Assembly: GCA_964246015.1 (NCBI GenBank)
Contig: CAXTPG010000001.1
Span: 1 to 64,000 of the forward strand
Length of the DNA: 64,000 nucleotides
Direction: 5' to 3'
From: JBBROS01 sp964246015
GTDB lineage: Bacteria > Pseudomonadota > Alphaproteobacteria > Acetobacterales > Acetobacteraceae
Part shown: positions 8,509 to 16,286 of the stretch, piece by piece
Numbering within the stretch: position 1 is the stretch's first letter
How the letters are laid out: the number at the start of each line of letters is the position of its first letter
Translations under genes and position numbers: made by a program
Notes under the pieces: model-generated
The model's database searches: none
What the model was told of the DNA's origin: nothing
What the model saw: the letters and a program-made list of their open reading frames with translations, nothing else

Positions 8509-9471
8509 ATGACCAAGCCCATCCTGCTCGTGACCCGGCGGCTGCCGCCCGCCATCGAGGCCCGCGCCGCCCGCGACTACGATGCCCGCCTCAGCGTCGA
8601 TGACGCGCCTGTCACGGGCGCCGACATCCGGGCCCGCGCGGCCGGCGCCGCCGCGATCCTGTGTTGTCCGGCCGAGAAGATGGATGCCGCCACCATTCAC
8701 GCGCTGCCGGACAGCGTGCGCGTCATCGGCACGTTCAGCGTGGGGTTCGACCACGTCGATATGGCGGCCGCGCGGGCCCGCGGGATCCCCGTCGTGAACA
8801 CGCCGGATGTGCTGAGCGTCGCCACGGCCGAGTGCGCGATGCTGCTGATCCTGGCCGCCGCGCGCCGGGCAGGGGAGGGGGAGCGGATGATCCGCGCCGG
8901 TGGCTGGACAGGGTGGGCGCCGACGCAGTTGCTGGGCACGCTGGTATCGGGGCGGCGGCTGGGCATCTTCGGGATGGGACGCATCGGGCGGGAGCTGGTG
9001 CCGATGGCGCGCGGGTTCGGGATGGAGGTTCATTACCGGGACCAGCAGCGCTTGCCGGCGGAGATGGAGCATGGCGCCATCTTCCACGACAACGACGACT
9101 CGTTCCTGTCCGTGTGCGACGTGCTGTCGTTGCATGCGCCGGGCGGGGAGGGGACGCGCCATTGGCTGAATGCGGAGCGCATCGCCAGGCTGCCGAAGGG
9201 CGCGGTGATCGCCAATGCCGCGCGCGGGACGCTGATCGACGACACGGCCCTGGTCGCTGCGCTGCAATCGGGCCAGGTCGCGGCCGCCGGGCTGGACGTC
9301 TACAACAACGAACCGCGGGTCGATCCGCGCTATCTGACGTTGGAGAACGTCGTGCTGTTGCCGCACCTGGGGAGTGCCACGGCCGAGACGCGGGATGCGA
9401 TGGGGATGATCGTGCTGGACGGGATCGACGCGGTTCTGGACGGGCGCATCCCGTCCAACCTGGTCAGGTAG
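8509..9471 (+). CDS. D-2-hydroxyacid dehydrogenase (glyoxylate/hydroxypyruvate reductase-like)
   Basis: An NAD(P)-dependent D-2-hydroxyacid dehydrogenase of 320 residues, cytosolic. It has the split catalytic domain with FSVGFDHVDM. The Rossmann domain contains GIFGMGRIGRELV around residue 150 (GxGxxG). The three catalytic residues are visible as the Arg of NAARG, the Glu of NNEP and the His of LPHLGSAT. The ATG at 8509 has a GGGGAGGA site 12 nt upstream. It is divergent from hyuAB, which suggests shared regulation, for example for degradation of an amide-derived oxo-acid. That link is inference. Glyoxylate reductase, hydroxypyruvate reductase and glycerate dehydrogenase are all possible activities. 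Confidence 0.92.
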   Translation: MTKPILLVTRRLPPAIEARAARDYDARLSVDDAPVTGADIRARAAGAAAILCCPAEKMDAATIHALPDSVRVIGTFSVGFDHVDMAAARARGIPVVNTPDVLSVATAECAMLLILAAARRAGEGERMIRAGGWTGWAPTQLLGTLVSGRRLGIFGMGRIGRELVPMARGFGMEVHYRDQQRLPAEMEHGAIFHDNDDSFLSVCDVLSLHAPGGEGTRHWLNAERIARLPKGAVIANAARGTLIDDTALVAALQSGQVAAAGLDVYNNEPRVDPRYLTLENVVLLPHLGSATAETRDAMGMIVLDGIDAVLDGRIPSNLVR

Positions 9472-10638
9472 TCAGGCGCGGCGGCGGCGGCGGACGAGGC
9501 CGGCCGCCGCGATGCCGATTCCGAAGAGTGCGAGCGTCGCAGGCTCGGGCACAAGCCCGACGAGGTTGCCGGTGAACAGGTTGTTGGCATAGAGCGCCTG
9601 GGTCTGGTTGATCGAGTTCACGATGACCGTGCCGTCGAAGCTGCCGCCCTGCTGGGTGATGTTGGCCAAGGGGGCCAGGATGGTGCCGGCCCACTGGCCT
9701 GCGAACCTCAGCGTCGTGGCGTCCACGAAGTCGAAGATCACCTTGTCGGCGCCGACGAAGCTGTTGAGGTTGGGCAGCGTGTAGTTCGCGCCGTCCCCGG
9801 TGACGATCACGAAGGTTGCGTCGTTCGTCCCATTGCCGACGCCGAGGAAGTTCGACTGCTGCGCGAGGTTCGCGAGGGTGGTGGTGACGACGCCGTACTT
9901 CTTGCCGTTGACGATGTAGTCGTTCGCCGCCGTGAACATGATCGGGTTGCTGCTGGGCAAGGCCTGCGCGCTGACGCCGGGCGAGCCGGGCAGGGCGGCG
10001 AGGCCGGTCGAGAGGTTCTTCACCTCCCGCGTCAGCCAGGTGCTGGTGAACGGGAACACCGTCGCCGCCGATACGCCCGTCGCCACGGAACCCACGGTGT
10101 TGTTCGTGAGCGTGCCTGCGAACGTGCTTCGGCTCGTCTTGATGGCGCTGGGGTAGTCGACCGTGAGGCCGCTGGCCGAGCCCACGATGTTCAGGCTCGC
10201 CTTGTTGCCGGCGTAGAAATAGCCCGACGCGTTGCCGCCGACCGAAACCGTGCCGCCGTTCTGATACCCGGCGCCGAAGTTGCCGGCCATGTTCCCGAAC
10301 ACCGTCAACGCGCCATAGGTCTTGCCCGTCGCGTCCACGGCAGCCGTCGCGTTGCCAGCGCAGCTGGACGCGGCACAGAAACTGGAACCCATGTTGCTGC
10401 CCGACGAAGCCGTGGCATTGCCGACGACGATCGCTCGTCCCGCGACGCTTTGAATGGAGGTCGCGTTGCTGGTGTAGTTCCCCAGCGTCACAAGGTTGAA
10501 CTGGCTCAGCAGCGCCATGTCGGCGCTGATCTCCGTCGCCGGGAACGCGACCGCGTGCGCAGGACGCGCGCCAACGCACAAGGCGCCGGCAACCAGAACC
10601 GGCACAGCGAGGCGAAGAACGGAGACCGAGAGGTTCAT
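9472..10638 (-). CDS. Choice-of-anchor A family exported protein with PEP-CTERM sorting signal (copy 1)
   Basis: A 388-residue exported protein. A signal peptide occupies about residues 1-27 (ending RPAHAVA). The body carries the choice-of-anchor A fold signatures FNLVTLGNYTS, YGALTVFGNMAG, the glycine/asparagine-rich VGGNASG strands and DGANYTLPNLNSF. The C-terminus is a textbook PEP-CTERM signal: VPEP, a hydrophobic helix, then RRRRR. In other bacteria, exosortase/archaeosortase-like enzymes process such tails for surface or matrix display. The exosortase is not in the window. Start at ATG 10636-10638. The neighbouring gene at 10699-11940 is a clear paralogue in tandem. Its stop abuts the end of the convergent dehydrogenase gene with no gap. 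Confidence 0.88.
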   Translation of the reverse strand: MNLSVSVLRLAVPVLVAGALCVGARPAHAVAFPATEISADMALLSQFNLVTLGNYTSNATSIQSVAGRAIVVGNATASSGSNMGSSFCAASSCAGNATAAVDATGKTYGALTVFGNMAGNFGAGYQNGGTVSVGGNASGYFYAGNKASLNIVGSASGLTVDYPSAIKTSRSTFAGTLTNNTVGSVATGVSAATVFPFTSTWLTREVKNLSTGLAALPGSPGVSAQALPSSNPIMFTAANDYIVNGKKYGVVTTTLANLAQQSNFLGVGNGTNDATFVIVTGDGANYTLPNLNSFVGADKVIFDFVDATTLRFAGQWAGTILAPLANITQQGGSFDGTVIVNSINQTQALYANNLFTGNLVGLVPEPATLALFGIGIAAAGLVRRRRRA

Positions 10639-10698
10639 GTTGACTCTATCCGATCGACATCTGCCGGGTCCAACGTGGGACACGGCGGCACGTTTACG

Positions 10699-11940
10699 TT
10701 ACCTGCCCGATCGTGAACGAATTGTCAAAAGGAAAGAACCGGACGCCCGTGCATGGCCGCCCCCCGGCGAGCGCCGACGCGCAAGGCAAACGGCAAAAAG
10801 CCCCAAGGCAAACAACGCGAACGAGGCCGGTTCGGGCACCCGTGCGCCATAGGTGAACCCGGTGAGCCCGCTGAGGTCGCCCGTGAACAGGTTAATCTGA
10901 TGCAGCTCCTGCGTCTGCGTGATCGACGACACCACCACCGATCCGTCCAGCACGCCGCCCTGCTGGGTGATCGTCGCCAGGGGCGCCAGGATGGTCCCGT
11001 TCCACGTCCCCGCGAACTTGAGCGTCGTCGCGTCCACGAAGTCGAAGATCACCTTGTTCGCCCCGGCATAGCTGTTGAGGTTCGGCAAGGTGAAGTTCGC
11101 GCCATCCCCGGTGACGATGACGAAGGTCGCGTCGTTGGTGCCGTTGTCGATCCCGCGGAAGTTCGTCTCTGCCGCCAGGTTCGCGAGCGTCGTGGTGATC
11201 ACGCCGTATTTCTTGCCGCCGGCCGTGTAGTCGTTGGTGGCGGTGAAGAACAGATTGTCCTGCTTGGGCAGCGCCTTTGCGTTCACGCCCGGGGAGCCGG
11301 GCAGGGCGGCGATCCCTTGCGCCAGGTTCTGCACGTTCGTCATCGGCGCGGTGGAGAACGGAAACACCGTCGCCATCGTCTGGTTGAGTTGCGCCTTGTT
11401 GTTGTTGCCGCTGTTCTGGATCGCGCCCGCATACGTCGACCGGGTCGTGCGCACCACCGTCGCGCTGTCCACCGTCGAGTTCGCCGCGGACCCCACGATG
11501 TTGAAGCTGCCGGCGCTCCGCAGGTTCACCGACGCCGTGCTGTTGCCGCCGACATTGATGTTGCCCTTCGTCGTCGTCACCCCACCCGCGAGGTTGCCGA
11601 ACACCGTCAGCGCGCCGAACGTCGCGCCCGATGCGTCCACCGCGGCCGTCGCATTCCCCGCGCACCCGTTGAAGCAGACGTTCCGGGAGCCGTTGATCGT
11701 CGCGTTGCCGCCCACGATGATCCGGCCCTCGGTCTCGTTCGTCGTCGTGTAGTTCCCGATGGTCACCAGGTTGAACTGGTTCAGCAGCGCCCGGTCGTAG
11801 CTCAACTCGGTCGCCGTGAAGGTCGCGGCCCCGGCGGACCCGATCATGAGCGTCGCTGCGGCAACCAAGGCCAGGGCGGTGACGGAACGGCGCGCCAACA
11901 TCTGACTGTTCGCATCCTCGGTCATGTCGCGGTGCAGCAC
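10699..11940 (-). CDS. Choice-of-anchor A family exported protein with PEP-CTERM signal plus C-terminal tail (copy 2)
   Basis: A 413-residue paralogue of the next gene downstream, sharing long blocks such as FNLVTIGNYTT, KKYGVITTTLANLA, GTNDATFVIVTGDGANFTL and the NITQQGG/TITQQGG region. A signal peptide with a long n-region ends near GSAGAATF. The PEP-CTERM signal (VPEPAS, hydrophobic helix, ARRR) is followed by about 23 extra residues (SPGGGHARASG and beyond), which is unusual because this signal normally ends the protein. The GTG at 11938-11940 has GAGGG seven bases upstream. ATG 11925 and ATG 11901 are alternatives, and 11901 would give a more standard signal peptide. Probably surface- or matrix-displayed. 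Confidence 0.85.
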   Translation of the reverse strand: MLHRDMTEDANSQMLARRSVTALALVAAATLMIGSAGAATFTATELSYDRALLNQFNLVTIGNYTTTNETEGRIIVGGNATINGSRNVCFNGCAGNATAAVDASGATFGALTVFGNLAGGVTTTKGNINVGGNSTASVNLRSAGSFNIVGSAANSTVDSATVVRTTRSTYAGAIQNSGNNNKAQLNQTMATVFPFSTAPMTNVQNLAQGIAALPGSPGVNAKALPKQDNLFFTATNDYTAGGKKYGVITTTLANLAAETNFRGIDNGTNDATFVIVTGDGANFTLPNLNSYAGANKVIFDFVDATTLKFAGTWNGTILAPLATITQQGGVLDGSVVVSSITQTQELHQINLFTGDLSGLTGFTYGARVPEPASFALFALGLFAVCLARRRSPGGGHARASGSFLLTIRSRSGR

Positions 11941-12054
11941 CGCCGCACCCTCATAATCGAGCGTGAAAATACTGGCAAAACAGGAATTGTTCGTTAATGG
12001 TAACTCACGATCCCCTACCCGGCCGGGCGGCCACGCGGGATCCGGGACAAGACC

Positions 12055-13725
12055 TCAGGACCCGTCCCGGAACTCCGCCGCGTTCGTGCCCTGTTGCCCC
12101 GCCCGATCGATTTCAGCCCGGCGCAGCTCCACACGGCGGATCTTGCCCGAGATCGTCTTCGGCAGCTCGGCGAACTCCAGCCGGCGGATCCGCTTGTAGG
12201 GCGCCAGCCGCTCCCGCAGGTGCGCGAAGATCGACGCCGCCGTCGCGGCGTCCGCACTATACCCTTCCGCCAGGGCGACGAAGGCCTTGGGCAGGGCCGT
12301 CCGGGTGGCGTCGGGCACCGGGACCACCGCCGCTTCCGCCACGGCCGGGTGCTCGATCAGCACGCTCTCCAGCTCGAAGGGGCTGATCCGGTAGCCGCTC
12401 GATTTGAACACGTCGTCCGCCCGGCCCACATAGGTATAGCTGCCGTCGGCGTTCCGGAGTGCCACGTCCCCCGTCCGATACCAGGCGCCCGTCACGGGCT
12501 GGACCGATCCGTCCTGCTGCAGATACCCCTGCATCAGGCCCAAGGGAGCCGGGTCGAGCGCGAGGGCGATCTCGCCTTCCTCCTGCTCCACGCCGTCGGC
12601 ATCCAGCAGAGCGACCCGGTAGCCGGGCAGCGCGTGACCCATCGACCCCGGCGTCATCGCCTGGCCCGGCGTGTTCGCGATCTGCAGCGTCGTCTCCGTC
12701 TGACCATAGCCGTCGCGGATCACCACGCCCCAGGCCTGCTCGACCCGCGCGATCACCTCGGGATTCAGCGGTTCCCCCGCGGCGACGACCTCCCGCAGGT
12801 GTGTCCGATACGCGCCGAGATCCTCCTGCACCAGCATCCGCCAGACCGTCGGCGGCGCGCAGAACGTCGTGACGCGGCAGCGGTCCAGCACCTCCAGCAG
12901 GCCGTGCGCGTCGAATCGGGGCTGATTCAGGATCAGGATCGTGGCGCCTGCGTTCCATGGGGCAAAGAAGCTCGACCACGCGTGCTTCGCCCAGCCCGGG
13001 GACGAGATGTTCAAATGCACGTCGCCGGGCCGCAGCCCGATCCAGTACATCGTCGATAGATGCCCGACGGGGTAGCTTTGATGGCTGTGCAACACGAGCT
13101 TTGGCTTCGACGTCGTCCCCGACGTGAAATACAGCAGCAGCGGGTCGGTGGCGTGCGTCTCGCCGTCCGGGACGAAGGCGGGGTCCGCGGCATCGAAGCT
13201 GTCGAACGGCGTCCATCCGGCGGCGCCGCCGACCGCGATCCGGGTGTACGCGCCGTCGATCGCGGCGAACCGCCCCGCCAGCGTGCCGTCCGCCACCACG
13301 TGTTGCACCCCGCCGCGCGCGAAGCGGTCCTGCAGGTCGTCCGGCGTCAGCATGGTCGTCGCGGGGATGACGACGGCGCCCAGCTTCATCGCGGCGAGCA
13401 TCGTCTCCCACAACGGCCGCACGTTGCCCAGCAGCAGCAGGATACGGTCGCCGCGCCGCACGCCGAGCGCCCGCAGCCCGTTGGCGACCCGGTTGGACCG
13501 GGCCGACAGCGCGGCGAAGGAGACGCTCTCGTCATGGTCGCCGGGGCCGATCAGGCGGAGTGCCACCGCCGGATTGCCGGCCGCCATGCGGTCGAAGTAG
13601 TCGAGCGCCCAGTTGAACCGGTCGAGCGCCGGCCATGCGAAGGCCGCGCGGGCGGCGGCGAGGTCGGTGCGGTGGGCGATCAGCAGGTCGCGCGCGGCCA
13701 GGAACGGCTCGGCGGGATGGGTCAT
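12055..13725 (-). CDS. AMP-dependent acyl-CoA synthetase/ligase
   Basis: A 556-residue member of the ANL superfamily, which activates a carboxylic acid with ATP and joins it to CoA. The phosphate-binding loop is YFTSGTTSKPK near residue 200. DGYGQTET lies near residue 340 and YRTGD near residue 417. The C-terminal hinge and catalytic lysine region reads LPKTISGKIRR near residue 525. Layout and length resemble the medium-chain/benzoate-CoA ligase branch; the substrate is not determined. ATG at 13723-13725. A GC-rich hairpin lies directly over its ribosome-binding site (see the element at 13732-13755). The gene is followed leftwards by the PEP-CTERM pair 114 bp away, with no sign of an operon. 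Confidence 0.93.
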   Translation of the reverse strand: MTHPAEPFLAARDLLIAHRTDLAAARAAFAWPALDRFNWALDYFDRMAAGNPAVALRLIGPGDHDESVSFAALSARSNRVANGLRALGVRRGDRILLLLGNVRPLWETMLAAMKLGAVVIPATTMLTPDDLQDRFARGGVQHVVADGTLAGRFAAIDGAYTRIAVGGAAGWTPFDSFDAADPAFVPDGETHATDPLLLYFTSGTTSKPKLVLHSHQSYPVGHLSTMYWIGLRPGDVHLNISSPGWAKHAWSSFFAPWNAGATILILNQPRFDAHGLLEVLDRCRVTTFCAPPTVWRMLVQEDLGAYRTHLREVVAAGEPLNPEVIARVEQAWGVVIRDGYGQTETTLQIANTPGQAMTPGSMGHALPGYRVALLDADGVEQEEGEIALALDPAPLGLMQGYLQQDGSVQPVTGAWYRTGDVALRNADGSYTYVGRADDVFKSSGYRISPFELESVLIEHPAVAEAAVVPVPDATRTALPKAFVALAEGYSADAATAASIFAHLRERLAPYKRIRRLEFAELPKTISGKIRRVELRRAEIDRAGQQGTNAAEFRDGS

Positions 13726-13731
13726 CGGTTT

Positions 13732-13755
13732 GGCCTCGGGGACGGTTCCGAGGCC
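13732..13755 (-). promoter_or_regulatory. Perfect inverted repeat covering the ribosome-binding site of the acyl-CoA synthetase gene
   Basis: GGCCTCGG at 13732-13739 and CCGAGGCC at 13748-13755 are perfect 8-bp arms with an 8-nt spacer, ending six bases before the ATG of the leftward gene. On the minus strand the arm contains the GAGG that is the only good Shine-Dalgarno candidate. It could be a protein-binding operator or an RNA hairpin that hides the site. The arms are seen directly; the role is inferred. Confidence 0.4.
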
Positions 13756-13770
13756 GAGATTAGAGCCGAT

Positions 13771-13795
13771 CCCGGGGCAAGCAAATCGCCCCGGG
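13771..13795 (-). terminator. Candidate hairpin terminator after the CHAP-domain gene
   Basis: CCCGGGGC and GCCCCGGG are perfect 8-bp arms with a 9-nt loop, 10 bp past the stop of the leftward CHAP gene. There is no T-tract on either side, so this may be factor-assisted or a simple insulating hairpin. Confidence 0.4.
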
Positions 13796-13805
13796 GGTGC
13801 GTGCG

Positions 13806-14666
13806 TCAGGTGCGGTTGCGGTGGTGCGCGTGGGCCGCCGCGGCTGCCTTCGACTTGCTGGCGGACGCCTTGGTGACGACGGCCTTGCCGGTCGTCGTGC
13901 CGCGGGCGCGATGGACCACGCGGCGGGTGCGGGGCTGCGCGTCGTCATCGGCCTCGGCAACCTCGACGATCTCCTGCGACTGGAAGCGCTCGCTGGCCGG
14001 GCGCAGGTCGCGGGGGGGCGCGTTCAGGGCCGGGGCCGGGGCGATGCGGGCGTTGGCGACCATCGTGCCCTTGTCGGGGCGGTCGTAGATGAAGCCGTAG
14101 GTCGGGTAGACGCTGCCGTAGGTCTCGGTCTGGCCCAGCGCGACGCGGACCGCGGTCCAGTCGTTCCGTTCGGACACGTCGACGACGTTGATGTTGCGGC
14201 TGACGCCGCCGCGATAGGCGCCCGGGCCGGCCCAGTTGGCGTGGTCGATCTCGACATTGCGGGAGTCGATCACGTTCGAGACGACGGCCACGTGGCCCAT
14301 GCGCATGCGGCCGTTGGCGCGGAAGTTGAGCACGCTGCCGACCTCGGGCCGGGCACCGCGTTCATAGACGCCTTCGGCGTTGCTCCACCAGGTGTTGGCG
14401 TTGCCCGATAGCTCGATCCCCGTGTTTTCCCGGGCGAAGGGGACGCATTGCAGCCCGCCGCGGCCGAAGCGTGCAACCGAATAGCCCCGTCCGCCGTTAT
14501 ACCTGCGAGAGGACGCCATTCCGGCCTGGATGGCCTTCACGTGCGATGCGGTGGAGACAGCGGATGTGCGCTGCTTGGCGTCGGCCGTCTGTGCGCCGAG
14601 TGGCGCCATCATGACCAAAGCGACGCCGATTGCGGCAACGCGCCCGTTGAAACCATCAAACCGCAT
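13806..14666 (-). CDS. Exported CHAP-domain (cysteine amidohydrolase/peptidase) protein with basic tail
   Basis: A 286-residue exported protein with a signal peptide of about 30 residues (ending near QTADAKQ). The CHAP domain (residues about 65-165) shows the catalytic Cys in GGLQCVPFAR, the His in MGHVAVVSNV and the polar partner in EIDHANW. Such domains cut peptidoglycan cross-links or act as amidases in the cell envelope. The C-terminal 60 residues are low-complexity and strongly basic (RRVVHRARG, KASASKSK, AHAHHRNRT), which suggests binding to cell wall or nucleic acid. It is a single gene with terminator-like hairpins on both sides. Target bond and role in division or remodelling are not determined. 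Confidence 0.85.
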   Translation of the reverse strand: MRFDGFNGRVAAIGVALVMMAPLGAQTADAKQRTSAVSTASHVKAIQAGMASSRRYNGGRGYSVARFGRGGLQCVPFARENTGIELSGNANTWWSNAEGVYERGARPEVGSVLNFRANGRMRMGHVAVVSNVIDSRNVEIDHANWAGPGAYRGGVSRNINVVDVSERNDWTAVRVALGQTETYGSVYPTYGFIYDRPDKGTMVANARIAPAPALNAPPRDLRPASERFQSQEIVEVAEADDDAQPRTRRVVHRARGTTTGKAVVTKASASKSKAAAAAHAHHRNRT

Positions 14667-14960
14667 GAAGCCCCCTTTTGGTCACCGACCCGTGACAACA
14701 GGGCTACCGGGCCAGGGCGGGGCAGGGCAACAACGAGCGGCGTCCGAAGCTCCCGATCGGGTGATTTCGACAAAATCGCCCTGTGGATAACCGGCTGGAT
14801 TGGGATGATCCTCCCATTCACGGACCGGTGAACCGCATATGCAACAAAGAAAAAATGGGCGTGGCGGAAAAGTGACACTGTCGCTTTCCCGCCACTATGA
14901 TTCTCGTGTTCAGAATGACTTACCGTTCGGCTTTACGTTCACATAATCAGAACGGGACGC
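14667..14960. promoter_or_regulatory. Gene-free stretch between ridA and the CHAP gene
   Basis: A 294-bp gap. The left part, upstream of the leftward CHAP gene, holds the inverted repeat GTCAC-CGACCC-GTGAC at 14681-14696, 15 bp from the start codon, a possible operator. The right part contains the ridA terminator. The region is less GC-rich than its surroundings. I see no small gene or tRNA in it. Confidence 0.5.
14845..14895 (-). terminator. Rho-independent terminator of ridA
   Basis: Bases 14861-14895 form a 35-bp near-perfect palindrome (outer arms GTGGCGG / CCGCCAC, centre GACACTGTC). Reading the minus strand, the stem is followed within a few bases by CCCATTTTTTC. The hairpin plus T6 sits 65 nt after the stop of the leftward ridA gene. 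This is the best canonical terminator in the window. Confidence 0.75.
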
Positions 14961-15311
14961 CTATTTGCAGGTCGTGACCATGATTTCGACCAGGTGGCGG
15001 GGGTCCGCCATGTTCGCCTGGACGCAGGCGCGCGCGGGTGCGCCACCCTCGGGCAGCCATGCGGACCAGACAGAATTCATAGCGTCGCGGTCCCGGATGT
15101 CCTTCAGCCAGATCTGCGCCTGAAGCAGCCGCGTCTTGTCCGTGCCGTGGATTTCCAGGATCGCGTCGATCCCGTCCAGCACCTCTTTCGTCTGGCCGAC
15201 GATGTCCTTCGACAGGTCCTGCGCGGTCACGCCCTGGCAGTACACGAAACCGTGATACTCGACGGCCTTCGCGAGCACCTTGTTGGGCTCGGTACGAATG
15301 ATCTTGCTCAT
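14961..15311 (-). CDS. RidA/YjgF/YER057c family protein (enamine/imine deaminase-like)
   Basis: A 116-residue protein with the RidA fold, which usually forms trimers with active sites at subunit interfaces. Canonical RidA hydrolyses reactive 2-aminoacrylate-type enamines released by PLP enzymes. Recognisable features are GFVYCQGVTAQDLSKDIVGQTKEVLDGIDAIL, the INDUCED-like strand LLQAQIWLKDI, and the C-terminal PARACVQ (with the substrate-binding Arg) and HLVEIMVT (with the Glu). Many alphaproteobacteria carry several RidA subfamilies, so the precise substrate is uncertain. It has its own terminator downstream and a 51-bp gap from the lipoprotein gene upstream. Confidence 0.88.
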   Translation of the reverse strand: MSKIIRTEPNKVLAKAVEYHGFVYCQGVTAQDLSKDIVGQTKEVLDGIDAILEIHGTDKTRLLQAQIWLKDIRDRDAMNSVWSAWLPEGGAPARACVQANMADPRHLVEIMVTTCK

Positions 15312-15362
15312 GCCTTGGAACCTCGTTGGGGGTTGGAACCCCGCGGTTCTACGGCATGGCGG

Positions 15363-15710
15363 TCATCGGGGGGAGGGGCTGAACGCCGGTCCCGTTCCTG
15401 CGTCGGACGCCGTGCCGGCCGGCGCGTTGCCGCTGGCATTGGCGAGGCAGGAGGATTCCAGGTTGTCCCGCCCGAACCGCGCGCCCAGGCCCCGCGACGT
15501 GATGCCCGAGTTGTAGCTGCCGGCGAACGGCGTGTCCCGCTGGTCCCGGTAGGACAGGTCCGCCCGGTTCTGCGCGGCATAGACCCGGTCCGTCTCCGCC
15601 CGGCACGCCGCACTTGCCGCGGCGGTGGGCCGCGGCCGCCCCGGGGCGCACCCGGCCAGCAGCCCGGCCACGACGAAGGCGGCCAGGGCGAGTTGGATCG
15701 GCTGGTTCAT
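15363..15710 (-). CDS. Small putative lipoprotein of unknown function
   Basis: A 115-residue protein beginning with a lipoprotein signal: a hydrophobic helix ending in the lipobox LLAGC at residues 17-21, so the mature protein would be anchored to a membrane by its N-terminal Cys. The mature part has the conserved-looking stretch ETDRVYAAQNRADLSYRDQRD and a glycine/serine-rich tail with another Cys pair (SSCLANASG). I do not recognise a named family. The ATG at 15708-15710 overlaps the TGA of the preceding gene by 4 bp, so it is coupled to the 170-residue unknown protein upstream. Confidence 0.7.
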   Translation of the reverse strand: MNQPIQLALAAFVVAGLLAGCAPGRPRPTAAASAACRAETDRVYAAQNRADLSYRDQRDTPFAGSYNSGITSRGLGARFGRDNLESSCLANASGNAPAGTASDAGTGPAFSPSPR

Positions 15711-16219
15711 GCGAAGGCTCCTGATCGGGGCGCGGCCGCAAGGACCGACAGCCCCGCGCGCAACCGTGTTTCATCGAACCGCGCGTCGTTCGTCAACTCC
15801 GCCGTCGCGGCCGCCCGCAGCAGCGCCGGGTGCAGCTCCGCACCCTCCCGCCGCAGCGTGCAGAAGGGGCCGGTCCAGCGCGCGCGGGACAGCAGATCCA
15901 CCAGCGCGAGCAGCCGCAGACAGAGGGACAGGCCGTATAGGGTCTGCAAGCCCGTCGTCGCCTCCACCGCGCGCGCCCAGCACCGGGCGTCGCGGTCGTG
16001 CAGCGCCAGGTCCGTGAAGCTGCCATCCGCCTGCCGGAAACGAAACCGCAGCGACCCGCCCCACATGGCGCCGAGCGCCGCATCCCGCGCCGCGTCCCAC
16101 GCCGCCGCCAGGTCCCGCCCGCGCACCGGGGGCAACGCCGCCACCGGCTGATCCACCAGATACGTGACGGTGCCATCGAGACCGTGGCCGAGCCGGACCG
16201 GGGAGGGGGCGTGCTGCAT
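15707..16219 (-). CDS. Hypothetical protein, about 170 residues
   Basis: An unrecognised soluble protein. I start it at the ATG at 16217-16219 (MQHAPSPVRLGHGLDG). The upstream open frame continues to 16345 but overlaps the divergent amidase gene, so it is unlikely to be coding. The sequence alternates predicted beta strands (TVTYLVDQPV, LRFRFRQADGSFTDLAL) and Ala/Leu-rich helices (LSLCLRLLALVDLLSRARW). No signal peptide or membrane helix is evident. It overlaps the lipoprotein gene by 4 bp, so the two are probably co-expressed. The 67-bp gap to the amidase start should hold divergent promoters. Confidence 0.6.
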   Translation of the reverse strand: MQHAPSPVRLGHGLDGTVTYLVDQPVAALPPVRGRDLAAAWDAARDAALGAMWGGSLRFRFRQADGSFTDLALHDRDARCWARAVEATTGLQTLYGLSLCLRLLALVDLLSRARWTGPFCTLRREGAELHPALLRAAATAELTNDARFDETRLRAGLSVLAAAPRSGAFA

Positions 16220-16286
16220 CGTGCAGGGAAGATGGACCCGCGCCCCCGCTTGCGCCAGCCTTGCCGCAGCAAGTCCAGGAGCCACG

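Noticed and set aside
10753..11997. A 414-codon frame opposite the second PEP-CTERM gene
   Set aside because: Its composition is that of a reverse-frame shadow, and the opposite strand has a signal peptide, family motifs and a sorting signal.
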